Notes: generated by a model from the letters alone, not told the origin. Shown: positions 20,933-33,600, counted from the stretch's first letter. The stretch: DNA of 64,000 nucleotides from Oncomelania hupensis (GCA_036898135.1 CM072516.1:16859336-16923335), one strand, 5' to 3'. A program made the numbers and translations.

Positions 20933-21574
20933 TGTTACGTTGAAACGTGAACGAAAGTATGTCGGAAGCGCGCACGATAGATCTAATCGTTTCGTTTTGC
21001 AAAGTATTCAATAATGGTGTTTATTTACCTTTGATTTGAGTTTGCATTGTTGATTAGGAGAGGCTTTGTATAACGTTGATAATTTGCGTTAGTCGATATT
21101 ATTTGAGAATCTTCTGGATATGCGTGTTTACTCTTGATAGAAATTTCCGTCGGATGGATATCGAAGGTCGTGAATGTTCCCGGAAGTAGAGAAAATGTGA
21201 ATGACGTAAGTCAGTGATGACGATCTTTTATTCGATTGGTGGCAGTACGTCATTTTCTACCATGTACGAAATCGTTCCAGAAAAGAGAAAGGTTATTTAA
21301 TCGTGAGCCGAGTCGCTGTTGGGAGAGAGTAAAGTTGTTGATAGTGATTTGGAGAGTTGCTGTGAAAGTTGTTGAGTTGAGTTGAGAATTGTATGCAGTT
21401 GTTGATGTGTGCTGAATAAAAGTGGAAAACTTCATACGTCGACTTTGTGAATTGTATGCTGTTTGGACGGGCTGTGTGAATAAACGAATCTGAGTTACAC
21501 AACTATCAGGAATTCAAGCATCGGGGCTGAATCAGATACTGATAGAAAACACCAACATCAAACAGAGTGTAACA
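20933..21574 (+). repeat. 3' LTR (642 bp)
   Basis: Identical to the 5' LTR except for one substitution and a 3-bp TCG insertion. It is followed by the AACCT duplication. Confidence 0.97.
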
Positions 21575-21579
21575 AACCT

Positions 21580-21940
21580 GTACACATTTATGAATAGAAG
21601 ATTTCATCCATTTGACACGAAACAAAAAATGTGAAGGAAACAAAATATGCGTCGTATAAACAAAAAACAAACATGAACAGTAAGTAATAATAAATAAATA
21701 AAGACACAAAGAAGGAAATAAAAGAATAAAAACCAATTAAATATTTATGGGTGAAAGGAGTATTATAGTGTATAAAATTTTAGTATCAGCCCTCAAAATG
21801 TGATTGTTCAAAATGTGACTTTAAAATTTATTTTACTTTTTTTTTCCAATGTAAAATGAGTAAACAGGAATAGAGCGAAATGAAAGAAGCCGAAAACAAA
21901 TAATATTTAATTAAATCAATCAGAGAGATACTTTCGTTTT
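21580..21940. other. No gene seen
   Basis: AT-rich sequence between the LTR element and a MITE. Confidence 0.5.
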
Positions 21941-22608
21941 ACTCTTTCCCTGCCAATCGACGATATATCGTCGATCTGTGCCGCCATGTTTGTGCCAATC
22001 GACGATATATCGTCGATTTCAGTATTCCGTTTCGTTCCGTTTTTTTGCGCAGTCCAATCCAAGTTTTATTTTAACCAAAGAGAGATAACTCTTTCTACTT
22101 TCGTTCCCGATCGACAGGCGCGTTTTTTCTTCAAATTGATTCGTTTTTAGAGTGTTTATTGTGCATTTTACTAAGCATAGTGATGGGCACAATCGACAGT
22201 GTGTCAAACTCTGTGCTAATAATCAATATAATTTCAAACTGTAAAGTGTATTTTGATCCTAAATAAATTTTCTTTCTGGTGTGTGAAGCTGATTCAGTGA
22301 TTGGAATTATTCCTCCAGATTTGTTTTATCACTGTGGTATGTAGAAATATTTTTATTTTATTTTATCATTTCAAAAAGATCAACATGCTTTCAAAACACA
22401 TATTTCAATAACATAATCAAATTAACATTTTTGTGGTTTTTTTTTTCTTATTCTTCACTCTTTTACCTTTAATTTGATATGAATTATGTCTATTTAACAA
22501 CTATTATTGAAAGAACAGTAGCTTAAATGCCTAAGGTACTGAACTTTCATTCCGGTGCCAGAGAAATGTCTGGCACAAACGTGGAAACATGCCTGGCAGG
22601 GAAAGAGT
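21941..22608. mobile_element. piggyBac-like MITE (about 668 bp)
   Basis: ACTCTTTCCCTGCCA (21941-21955) recurs as a perfect inverted copy at 22594-22608. The right end runs into TTAA and the left is preceded by TTTA, compatible with a decayed TTAA duplication. CCCTGCCA-type ends and TTAA targets are features of piggyBac elements. Two copies of the perfect palindrome ATCGACGATATATCGTCGAT (21956 and 21998) sit beside the left end. No transposase is present. Confidence 0.7.
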
Positions 22609-23083
22609 TAACAATATTGACGCTCGTGTTCTGGAAGAGTCAGTGCCACTAGGTCCCTAGCCCCCCACGGTTCTGGATGGCGCTGCTCTTGCGGCTGCCG
22701 TGCTTTCGCTGAGAAGGCAACCCTCATTTCGCCTGGAGTGATCCTGGTGATCATGACGACGACGATAACGATAATGATGGTGACGATGATGATGGTGGCC
22801 GATAGTCTATTTTGGACATTCCAATGAAAATCCAGTCGGTCAATATAGACTGACTGAGGCTTGTTTCTACACCTAAGCTTACACGAAGTCGACGACGAGA
22901 CCAGGCAAAACAAAACAAGACTGTGAAAAAGGCAGCTTTTATTATTTTTTTTAAACAGTTCATTCGTCTTTAATCAGGCGAACGTGGTCAATCGAGCGTT
23001 CAAACTTCCATAAGACTTTCCACCCACTCAAGCGGAACGATAGCACAAAATAAATAGTGACCCAGTCTCGATAATTCCTGTAT

Positions 23084-23085
<2 letters not shown>
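22609..23085. other. No gene seen
   Basis: Includes a short imperfect GAT/GAC tract at 22742-22800. Confidence 0.5.
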
Positions 23086-23172
<87 letters not shown>

Positions 23173-23173
23173 T

Positions 23174-23251
<78 letters not shown>
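23086..23251. repeat. (CT)n microsatellite
   Basis: Two long pure CT runs split by a T-rich interruption near 23164-23178. Confidence 0.97.
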
Positions 23252-23254
<3 letters not shown>

Positions 23255-26200
23255 CGCAGCTACTAAATTTCCTTCCACGATACTTTCTTTCGCGGACTCA
23301 CTGTGTAGTTTACAATATTTTGAGAACGGATAATTCATAATATTGAGTAGTAATAAGTTCATGCTTGTACGTCTAGGTCACTAAACGTGGTGTGTATACA
23401 TAGAATCAATGACTGTGACAAAATACATAACACTGGATAACTTGTAGAAGAAGTCCTTGCACCGGTTGGCAAAGAGAGGCAACATATTAAAAAAAAGGCG
23501 ACAGTGAAAAAATAAAGAGTGACTCACATTGACTTATAACTGCGAATCTTTCTTCTTTTAACTACTATTTTAATTTTCAAAACATATCCCTTTCCATGTT
23601 CTATTTTCCATCTACAGAAAAGAGAATCATGCGGTCAGGATCAGAGGATTTCAAACTAAGGATATCAAGAGGTGACAACAAAGCAGCTCTTAACAACTTT
23701 CAAACTTCTCTCTGTGGCCCGATGCTTGTCAGCCGGAACAGTAACCTGGGACAACCGAGACTGTTTCTGCCGGAAGTAGGCCTATCGACAAGGCGACGGC
23801 GTTCAAATCATCTGACAGACCAAGAAAGTGATTCTGTTTCATGCGGGGTTGCAACATTTATAATGAAAGAGGCCCACCACAATGGGAGACAAGTTCTCTT
23901 TTAACAAAGACATGAGAGCATTTTTACATGGAGTGGTCACATGCTTTATTGTGGGCGACAAAGACATGTGTAATTTCAAGTTCTTTTATACACTCAGCTT
24001 CCTATATGACCAGGTTATAGTATGTTGCAAGTCTAAAGAACCCTCTTTTGGCTGAAGCAGTGTTGTGGATGTCGTCAGTGATTGCTGGCGACAGGCTCCT
24101 GTCACTGGCGGACTAGGTTTAAGCCGTGGACCAGGCGCCTGGGAACCTCTCAAGGGACTCTTGGATTACCTCGCGTCAACGGCCAGGTCTGATGGCCTTT
24201 GACGGACGCACGGATGAGACTCACATCGTCGTATACAGACTCTCCACTGTGTGAAATATCGTCGCAGCTGACGGACGCATTTTAACCATGTGCATGGGTG
24301 CCTAATATGTACAGTTTTGATTATCAGTGAAACACGCTTTTCCGCTGGAATTTGATTTTTTAAAAATGTTTGACACTTTATTGTCTATTTGTATCGGGAA
24401 ATTCTGGGCCGCCTCCCCTGGGGAAAGTGTAGTCGCAGCCTGTGGCGCGCCCAAACTACCTATCAGATCTTTCCTCAGCTCAAGAATGGAGAGCAACAAG
24501 AGAAACAAGCCATTGGTTCGGATAATTAGTTAAGTTGTAAGCTGCACCATTACTGTTGTTCATAGTACTCAATAAACAGCCGCAGCAGCAAGACCATAAG
24601 TCATTTAGACTGTCGTATAGACGTTGGCAGGATGCCATCAGGAAAATGATGCTGTCATTTTAATATAGTTCTCCTACCTTGTCATTTGGGGAAGTTTGTG
24701 ACAAAAATGGCCGCTAAGAGTTCCGGAGTGAGTCAACAATAATAATGAAATGGACTTTTCTTACAAACGTAAGAACTGTTAAAAGCGCTGTTTACGTGGA
24801 TCCGCCGTGTTCAAAGTAGTCGCAATGGAACTCACGTGGTCCAAAGAATGATAGGAACACACAGAACAACCCTCTTTTTTAATCCTTGGTTATGATTTTG
24901 AACGCTGGCGTGGTGGACTGCTGCAGAACATCTTCAACTTTACACCGCAGTAGCTCTGCACCCCCATCCCCCACCCCTATCTCCTTTTTCCTCCTACCTC
25001 CTCGCCACCCTCCCCCTCCCACATTATAGGTTGGGATCTAGCGGCCGACATTTAAACATCAGTTGTTGTCCGTTCACACTTTTGTTTAAATAAATCTACG
25101 AACCGAGTTAGAATTTCCTGTCGTAATACATGTTTTAAAACAAAATCTCTACGCAGCCCAAAAGGACCGAACCAGTTCATGGAAACATCCAGACTGATAG
25201 TCTAATACAATCGTGGCACAAAGAAGACAAAGCCCCCCAAAAAGCGAAAAAAAATACATATTTCTGCAAAGGGCTTTCCAAGGGAGAACAATTACCGCAA
25301 ACAAACGAGATGAACCGGGTTTTCCATTATGCCTGCCATCGTTCCAGATGATGAAGGGACAGCTGTGTACGCTGAAATGGACAGAGATAGATAGCCAATA
25401 CCCCAAGTACTGTCCACGAGAAATAGAAACCTTCAGGCAGTGTTCATTACGGGCGTAACGACATGCCGCAAACGGTACAGCAATGGCTTCTCTACAGGAA
25501 AGCGAATGTATAACGACTGTCGCAAAAACCCACCAGACGAAGACAAAGTCTTAGTACAGCGGGGTACATGTCACAAACAAAAGCTATTGTAAGAGTTATA
25601 GTTCTTGGGGGAAAGTATTTTACGTATGCGAAGATGGAGATAGAGGAGAAGATATAAAAAGAGGGTGTGGGTTTAGGAGGGTGAGCGTGTATTTTTGGGT
25701 GCGTCATCACACATAATCTTAAAATGGGACCACAAGCACGATATTTCTTGTTATTTTTACACTCCGTGTCAGCTCAGAAGCACGGTACAGGACCCGGCCT
25801 TTGTGTCAAATATACAGGTTACAATGATCAATCGTACACGTCATTCTTTAGCTCGGTTGGAGTGGCTCAATATTCATGGAATAAAAACATTCGCACCTTC
25901 ACAACTGGCATCTTGAGTTCATTCCTGACTTCGGATACTACTTTGTGCAGTTCTCTGAACTAGTACGCGTGCTACATGAGAACTAGTACTTCTCATTTTA
26001 AGCTTCGAGAAATGTTTCGACGCCTTCTTGGTTCATCACCCTCATAACAGCTGCGTACAAGGTTTTTTTCTTAACCGATAAAACGACCAAAGTAACACTG
26101 TAAACACTGGTGTAATGGAAAGACTTTTCCTTTCAGAAGGGTTAGTTAAGGGTATTGGACAGTCTCACCGTAGCCAGGAATCACTCTGGCACCTTTGGAC

Positions 26201-26460
26201 AAGTTTCTTAGACGTGTAGGCTTAGAGGAAAAGTATCACACTCCACAATGTATGCTCTCTCCTCTAAGTGGCTTTGAAGAAGGAAGCTGAGAACTTGATG
26301 GAAGCTTACATTCCCTATCCAGTTAATTCAGGGCTGGCGTTTTCAAAGCTTAAAGCAACGTAGGTTGCTGTTGTTGTTTTTCATACGACGATGGCGAAAC
26401 ATCAGTATACAATCAAAAGAATCTTTCAGCGCAGAGGAAACGGGTGTGGGTGTTTGTCCG
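23252..26460. other. Unassigned 3.2 kb, no supported gene
   Basis: No LINE, LTR, tRNA or long frame is recognisable. A 102-codon frame at 23596-23904 has no domain I recognise and no splice context I can defend. This is the longest stretch without clear repeats, so undetected small exons are possible. Confidence 0.4.
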
Positions 26461-27062
26461 TGTTACACTCGTTGTTCGTTTTTTTTTTAAATCAGTAGTT
26501 GATTCAGCCCGGCCCCGATGCTTAAATCCTGATAAGTGTAACTCGGATTCGTTTATCCACGCAACCTGTTCACTCAACAACAAGGCAGGAGTCGTCGTAT
26601 GAAGTTTTCCAACTTTATTCAGCGTACATCAACAACTGCATACAATCGCTTTTTCCACTTTCTCTTTTCTCTCAACTGAAACAGTGCGGTACATATATAG
26701 TCTCTCTATACTCGAGAGAACGTTCTAATGTTTGAGCTAGCGTGCCACAATTATAAGCAATCAGAATAATCTTCGTCATCACTGTCTTACGTCATACAAC
26801 TTTCTTTACAGTCCAAGAATTTTCTCAGCTATCTGTAGATCTATCTAGACGCTTCGATCGATAGTAAACAAGCAACCCTAGAGAATTCTCCAATAATATC
26901 GACCAACGAAAATTATCAACATTATACCAAGCTTCTTCTAACAACAATGCAAAATCAAATCAAAGGTAAATACACTCTGTTATTGAATGCTTTGCAAAAC
27001 AAAACGATCGGATCTATCGTGCGCGTCTCACACGTACTATCGTGCGCGTCGCAAACGTAACA
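26461..27062 (-). mobile_element. Solo LTR of the Gmr1-like element, older copy
   Basis: Reverse complement of the 15822 LTR family, visibly diverged and shorter (602 bp) but with intact TGTTAC and GTAACA ends. Flanks GTCCG (26456-26460) and GTCCT (27063-27067) agree at 4 of 5 positions, so the duplication has begun to decay. Confidence 0.88.
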
Positions 27063-30000
27063 GTCCTGCTTTTTGTTTGTTTGTTTGTTTGTTTGCTTGT
27101 TTATTTTGTCTTCGTGTGCCTATTTTTGTGTCCTATTTTCTCTACTTCTTGCTTTGTTGGCTTTTGTTAAAACACATATTCCCCATATTGGGAGAGCTTA
27201 ATAACGACCAAGAAATGTTTACAAATGTTTGTTCATGCAATGGACAATTTTGACTTTGTATAGCTTTTGTAAGATATTATTGTATGTTTTTCTTGGGTCG
27301 GCTTTTAGTTCAACTGTCCGCTTTTTATGCTCCAATTGTTTCATTTATTTTCAAGGGTAACACTAATTTAAGTTTTGCTTTTTGTGTGCCATTTATGTAT
27401 TATTTGTAATCCCATTTTTTGTTTCCTTGAATAAAAATAATGTTTAAACCAAAAGGATCTACATAAACTAAATAATCTTATACATTTTCTGTTTACCGTT
27501 ATCCAATTTGCGTTACATTTTTTTACATATTTATATTTCTGAGCATATGCCATAACTGTAGCTTACATTCTGTATTTATAATTATTATTCAGTGTCGGGT
27601 TTTCAGGATAATATAGCTGTCCTTTTAATGAATCGTTCTCAACATGTTCCGGAGGAGTCTGGTTTCCATTAGTTTTCACTTACTTTCACAGTTTCTAATT
27701 CGTTATGAAAATTCTGTGATGATTTTCAACGATTAACATAAAACAACAGAACCGCGGATGTATTCCTACACTGTCTATACCATACTGGGGTCTGAGTTCC
27801 ATTTTGTAATGATTTCCCTTGTTTTAATGGTACGTCAATACCATAACCTTTGACCCTATTTGTGAGTGGACCACGCGGCTTGAAGAGTGCGGTCAATGGT
27901 GCGTGGGGTAGGCTAGGGTCTATTTTATCAACCTAAAACAAAAAACCTCACCGAGCTCTTTTTTGTAAGGGTTCTGTCTCTTGCCGACTTTGATAGATGC
28001 TATTTTTAGCTCAAGAATATTGGCTCTTAATAGACAAACAAACTACGGAATTTTATTAATTTAGAAACAAAACCTATACTTTCAAAAGAGTTAAGTTTTT
28101 GTTGTAAGCTTTTCTTTTCCGTAGGGCAACACTCAATGTGAATGTTAACAGGATCTGTCGTGGGAGCGTGGTCAAATAGGGCCACTTTAATTAATAACTG
28201 TTTTTTTAAACCCAGATTTACGTTCGACAAATTGACATTTCAGGGACTGTTTTCATAATGAAGATGAAAACAGTAGCTAGCTAATGAATTCGACACTGAT
28301 TACTCTGCGGAAATTTGGTTTTTAGTTCCACAGGGTGTCATTATAAACTGCAGTAGTTGATAGCCAATAAAGCATTGGGGGCAGTTTTGGTTTTAGATTT
28401 CCAGATTTTGTCTGTGATCGTGTCAGTACCACTAATAACTTTAAACAGTAAAGGGCAATAGCTAATGGAATTTACGTTTCTTTGGAAGTCTGTTTCGATT
28501 TCCAGATTTATCGGTGCTGGTGTCAGTAGTACTTATACATATTAAACAGTGGTATAACAAATATATTTAACCCAATGTAATCAAAGATTTATTATGGAGA
28601 GATGGTAGTTGATCTGAGAGGGTTGGAAAATTTGGCGTCAATAATGTCTTGAATGTAAAGTCTCTTCAGTTGTGGGCCCGCAATCAACTAGTCCATTATC
28701 CTGGCTACTATCTCTACCACTAATAACTATAAAACAGTAGCATAGCTAATGAATTTCACCCTATGTATGTAGTCTCAGGAAAGAGTGGTTTCGATTATGT
28801 GTCTATTTGCGAGCTGGTTTCCAAGTCTCCGAGGACCACCAACCAGTCTCAGTATCGGGCTCCGTTCACTCCAGGCAGCTGAAATGAATCGTAATGAATG
28901 GCACAGATGTGGCCCTGCTACAATTGACAGCTACCACGATGTTGCGGGCGTGTGTGGAGGTGGAAGGGTGATGGAGGTGTGTGTGTGTATGTGGGTGTGG
29001 AGGTGTGTGTGGGTACGCGTGTGTAGGTGGGTAAGTGAACATAAATAAAATGTAGAAGCATGTAAACATTTTTTTTTAAAATTATATATTTTTGTGGGTT
29101 TGGATGATGTTCGTCACCCGTGCCGGTGAAATGTGCAGGTTGCCATCTCCGCGAAAAATGCGGCAGCCGCATATCAGCGGTACCCAGGACGAGAGGTTTA
29201 GGGGAGTGGGTGGGTGGGTAGGAATGAGTAGGCAGTAAGTTTGATATATTTTGCGTCGACCCTGGCATAAAATAAGCGTCAGGATCATTAAAGACGGTGC
29301 GGTCGCACGCACGACGCGTGCAAAAACGATACCTCGGTTTATACTCTCGTCCGAAGGAGTAGTGACACAGCTGCCTGAATATCAGGGGCGTGTTATTATT
29401 TTGTATGCTTTGGCTGTGATACCAACAAGTTTGGCCGCATTGTGCCTATCTCCATCTCTGTTTGCTTAGACTTCAATTTCGAAGCTGTCGTTTTCTCACT
29501 CGCCTAGCGTTGCCTGTCCCGCTGCGACGTTCTGCGCATTGGTGAAAGGTTGGGAGGGCAAATTGTAATGAAGAACTTCTGAAGGAAGCTGTCACTCAAC
29601 CAAAGTGCCAATGTCCATCAAGTGTGTGTTAGACCAAGCGGCACTGACAGTGGTCAAGCACTTTTCGTCATCAAATTAGGAGCTGAAAGTTCTGCTGAAA
29701 GCAAAGACAGTTTTGTTGTTCTTCTTCAAAATCGGATCCAACTCTTGTCTCATGTTACGCTGTAAAGCACTACAAGAGTGCGTGTGCCCATGATACACAT
29801 TGAGGTCTATGGCGTGATACAGAGTTCCGTGTAGATGATGTTTGCAAGCTGTCTTAAGCACACAAGAGTCGTATGGCTTACTTTCATCAGGCAAAATGGA
29901 CGAGCAAACAGCACAAAATCTATATTATGACCATAACCAATGCATAGGACTAGTACTCGTATGTGCAACGCCGCTACAAGCTAACCGTAACTGCAATCCC

Positions 30001-30139
30001 TGATGGCAGGGACCACTTGAAATATGCGGGAGCTTGGCCTGATAATTATGACGAATTTTCTTCTGATGACATGACGGAAGGTTTAAAAAGATAGATACAT
30101 TGGGGATCGAGAGACGAGAAGAAGTAGGAGTGGAGAAAC
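27063..30139. other. Unassigned 3 kb with degenerate repeats
   Basis: At 28250-28760 a loose motif (ACCACTAATAACTTTAAACAGTA...AGCTAATGAATT) recurs three to four times at irregular spacing. A GT-rich patch lies at 28975-29030. A 72-codon minus-strand frame at 29676-29894 is not random-looking but I cannot identify it. No gene is supported. Confidence 0.4.
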
Positions 30140-30250
30140 AAAGAAGAAGAAGAAGAAGAAGAAGAAGAAGAAGAAGAAGAAGAAGAGGAAGAGGAAGAAG
30201 AAGAAAGAAAAGAAGAAGAAGAGGAGGAGGAAGAGGAGGAAGAAGAAACA
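30140..30250. repeat. (GAA)n/(GAG)n polypurine tract
   Basis: Almost entirely A and G on the plus strand over about 110 bp. Confidence 0.95.
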
Positions 30251-30717
30251 ACAAAGTATAGTGGTGCTAGGAGATGTGTGCCTAAATAGTAATATCATTA
30301 CTTATAGACCTACATACAGAATGTCTGCATGCATAGGGATCATATGCCTTAGCAAGCTCTGCTACGATGTGTGCGATACATACTGCACTGAAGTGTTGGT
30401 GGGTAGTCCTTCAAGCCCTCACCTCTCACTCGATGATGTCGGCGCATTAGGATTAGAAAGCGATGTTCTCACCAATGAAGCAAAGCAAAACGCCATTAAC
30501 AATACGGGCCCTACATTAAACTAATATTTAATCATTAGTGAGACGATGACCGCTGATTCTTGAAGTAATAATGGGAGAAGGAAATTGTATGCTTTCATTT
30601 TATTTTTTTATTAATATTTATTCAGTTGCTATGCTCGAGAATTTTTCACCAACTCAAGAACAGACACAACATTCGAGAAACGATGTAAGCTACATGTATG
30701 AGTTGGAGGAAGGGATT
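30251..30717. other. No gene seen
   Basis: Short random frames only. Confidence 0.5.
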
Positions 30718-30799
30718 AGAGAAAGAGAGAGAAAAAGAGAGAGAGAGAAAGAGAGAGAGGCAGATACAGAGAGAGAGAGGCAGATACAGAGAGAGGCAG

Positions 30800-30881
<82 letters not shown>
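30718..30881. repeat. (GA)n microsatellite with CAGATACAGAGAG units
   Basis: Imperfect GA with three CAGATACAGA variants, then a pure GA run. Confidence 0.95.
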
Positions 30882-30883
<2 letters not shown>

Positions 30884-31230
30884 GTCTATCTTTTATTTGT
30901 CTCCCTTGTCCGGTCCACCTCAGTATGATGCACAGTCAAAAGCGACTCTCGGCTTCCGATCTCCGAGAGAGAAAGAAACGATCCCAGAGTATAAGACGAG
31001 GGGGTAATTTCGTCATGAATATTCAACAGGCAAACCCCAGGATCACCCTCATGACAAGGACTCCTAAATTGACGCAGCCGTGATCCCTAGAAGAAAAAAA
31101 AAGTTTGAGAGTCTTGGAGCAATAGTCTCCAGATGTTTTGGTTGGCACGGTATACTGACTGTATCCCGCCTTTCCAAAAGGCAATGAACTCATGACTGCC
31201 TGATCCTCTCGGAGTCCATCACTTGGGCGT
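30882..31230. other. No gene seen
   Basis: Spacer between microsatellite and minisatellite. Confidence 0.5.
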
Positions 31231-31560
31231 CCACAAATACACACCATTCAGTGGGTCCTCCACGAGAAATAGATGATTCAATCTGTCTCACACAAAATAC
31301 ACATCATTAAATGTGTTTTCCACGAGAAATATATCATTCAATCTGTCTTCGACAAAATCCACACCATTCTATGAATCTTCTACTCTACAACATTTAGTCT
31401 GTCTTCCACAAAACGCACAACATTCAAAGTCAATGGGTCAACTGCGAAAAATATATAATTCAATCTGTCTCCTTTAAATAAATATTAAAAACCCCACCAT
31501 TGTTAAAAATCTGTGTTCCAGAAAAAGAAAAAAAAACATTCAAATAATCTCTCTTCCATA
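31231..31560. repeat. 60-bp degenerate minisatellite
   Basis: CACACCATTC...CCACGAGAAATA...ATTCAATCTGTCT recurs with an exact 60-bp step for the first two to three units (31231-31380). Eroded units follow, with stray ATTCA motifs continuing towards 31760. Confidence 0.85.
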
Positions 31561-32520
31561 AACTACACATCATTCAGAATCTGAAATAATATAGTATTCA
31601 ATAATTGTTGAGAATTCTCATAGAATGGCTATACGTATCAAGCCAGATCATGTGGAAGAATAAAGATATGACTTCCACAATGTAGATGCCGTTCAGTGTT
31701 CTTCATAAACAACACACACAAGCCAGTGGTTTTCCGCAAAGCACACATTTGCATAAAGGATTCCAAAACCCCTTCTTCCTCTTGTCCCCATGCCCTCATC
31801 TTCTTCTTCTCCACCCTCCACTTTTCCTCTTCACAGTTCACTGCACCAGTTTTTCACAGAACTATTAGCAACATCTCAGTTTCGTCTGAGGCTTTGTCAA
31901 ACTAAAATCTAACCGCACTAATCTTCTGTACAAACACATAAATCTCTAGTCCCCCTCTTATCGCTTTAGTCGTCTACAGACTTAGAATCAACAGCCCTAG
32001 TTCCTTTTTAAAGCTTTGTTTAACTAATCCACGTTTACCGAGGAAGACTCGGTGACAATGTTAATCTCTGAAAACTGTCTAAAACTATCGTCACTCGCGC
32101 AAATGCTTTGGGGAGTACACATTGTGTACACATATACACACTTTGGCATAGTACAAACAAACAAACACACACACACACACACTCATTCTTTCTCTCTCTC
32201 TCTCTCTCTCTCACGCACGCACGCACGCACGCACGCACATAAAAACACGCGCGCACATAATATTCTCTCTCAAGTACACTCAGCACGCGCGCTTATTACT
32301 AAGGGTGTCGTTAGTTTCCGAGCGTTTTACTTTTAGCGAAAGACAAATTAAGGCGAGAACAAGAATCAGGGGAAAAAACAACAACACAATAGTGACATTC
32401 TGAACAGTGGCGAGTTTCGACATTCTGACAAGTCGCTAAAGTAGCAGGCAGCTGTTGAAAAGTTAAACTGACTCTTTTTACTTTGTACTCCTTCTTACCT
32501 ATCGTAAAACACACATGCAA
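31561..32520. other. No gene seen; CA/CT/GCAC microsatellites at 32160-32240
   Basis: (CA)n, (CT)n and (GCAC)n abut at 32165-32238. The remainder is AT-rich without a supported gene. Confidence 0.5.
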
Positions 32521-32523
32521 TAA

Positions 32524-32566
<43 letters not shown>

Positions 32567-32600
32567 ATACATAAATAAATACATAAATAAATTCATAATA
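32521..32600. repeat. (AAAT)n microsatellite
   Basis: About 18 AAAT units with two ACAT interruptions. Confidence 0.95.
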
Positions 32601-33118
32601 TAGGGATAATAACTTTTCTCGCATTGTCCATATCTTGGTAGATTTATTTTTAAAAGCAGATGGTGGTTGTTAAAATGTTAAATGTACGCAATCAGCCCTT
32701 CCTGTTCCTCGCGTACCCTCTTCTCGTCCCAAAAAAAAAAAAATTCACGTAGCTATTCTTAAAAAAATACAAAATAAAAAAAGGAAACAAACCATCAATG
32801 TTTTATTTAGCTGTTCTAACTTTTCTCGCCGTCTGTTCACATCTTGGCAGTTTGCTGAAGCAGATGGCAGCTTGCCAGAATAATGCAAGGGGACCTGGAT
32901 AGTATTATGTTCGCACATTCATCATTATCAGCAACCCCTCAACCGGACCCAGCACACATCTTCGTCATCATTCCCACAATCCCCGAGGTCATGACGCAGT
33001 TCCGTTTTCATTTATCCACTTGCCAAATTGTCCCGATTCCTTTTGCATGAGCTTGCATGCATTTCGGTTGTCATGGAAGTTTCCTTCTGTGTCAGTCGGC
33101 CTGCCTCTTTCTCTGTCT
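32601..33118. other. No gene seen
   Basis: A degenerate ~180-bp similarity links 32620-32690 and 32820-32890 (TTTTCTCGC...CATCTTGG...AGCAGATGG), perhaps an old duplication. Confidence 0.45.
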
Positions 33119-33137
33119 TTGTGTGTGTGTGTGTGTG

Positions 33138-33181
<44 letters not shown>
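33119..33181. repeat. (GT)n microsatellite
   Basis: About 30 GT units directly left of the MITE at 33187. Confidence 0.95.
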
Positions 33182-33182
<1 letters not shown>

Positions 33183-33186
33183 CTAG

Positions 33187-33447
33187 GTAGAAACGACGTT
33201 ATTCTGACATACACTTGAAACTCTACGTACTTTCTTTGACGGCCCCGTTATTTTGACGTCAAAATAGTGTTCCGGTAGCGTTAGGGCTGTGTTAGGCTTA
33301 GGGTTATGTTAAGGATTAGGGTTTGGGTTAGGGTTGAGGATAGCTTCAAAAAATGGAAAATGTCATAATAATGTCCCAAAAAAAAGGTAAGTGTGTCAAA
33401 ATAATGTATGTAGAGTTTCACGACAGTCATCACAACGTCGTTTCTAC
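33187..33447. mobile_element. MITE-like element with a telomere-like core (261 bp)
   Basis: GTAGAAACGACGTT (33187-33200) has a perfect inverted copy at 33434-33447. A second paired block, TGAAACTCTAC, lies inside each arm. The centre (about 33280-33345) contains several TTAGGG-type units. The element lies within a GT tract, so any target duplication is obscured. Size and design match 5234-5496, but the terminal repeats differ in sequence. Confidence 0.75.
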
Positions 33448-33516
33448 AAAATTGTGTGTGTGTATGTGTGTGTCTCTCTATCTATATCCCTGCTCTCCTC
33501 CCCCCCCCCCCCCCCA

Positions 33517-33600
33517 TCGGGCAGCTGAGTTAGATCCTGTATAGGCCAGCGCCTGGAGCAGCTCCTCAGATGGAAAAGCGCGCTATATAAGACTGATCTA
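33517..33600 (+). mobile_element. Short repeat S, copy 1
   Basis: Shares TAGRTCCTGTAT...AGCGCCT...AGCAGCTC...TGGAAAAGCGCGCTAT with 44236-44316. It looks like the 3' end of a SINE-like element, with an AGCGCGCTATATAA core. Confidence 0.6.

Larger units (their letters stand above)
15822..21574 (+). mobile_element. Ty3/gypsy LTR retrotransposon, Gmr1-like order, RT-deleted
   Basis: Complete 5753-bp element: 5' LTR (15822-16460), primer-binding site, leader, one gag-pol frame (17050-20613), tandem-repeat 3' region, polypurine tract and 3' LTR (20933-21574), bounded by a perfect 5-bp duplication. The LTRs differ by one substitution (C/T near 16017/21127) and a 3-bp TCG indel, which implies recent insertion. 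Pol is ordered protease, integrase, RT remnant. The RT catalytic core and RNase H are absent, so this copy could move only with enzymes supplied by a relative. Confidence 0.95.

Noticed and set aside
23596..23904. 102-codon plus-strand frame as a host exon
   Set aside because: No recognisable domain, no defended splice sites and no neighbouring exons.
29676..29894. 72-codon minus-strand frame as a gene remnant
   Set aside because: It looks non-random, but I cannot match it to a family and flanking frames are broken.
31231..31560. CRISPR-like array
   Set aside because: Units are contiguous and degenerate with no unique spacers, and the window is eukaryotic.
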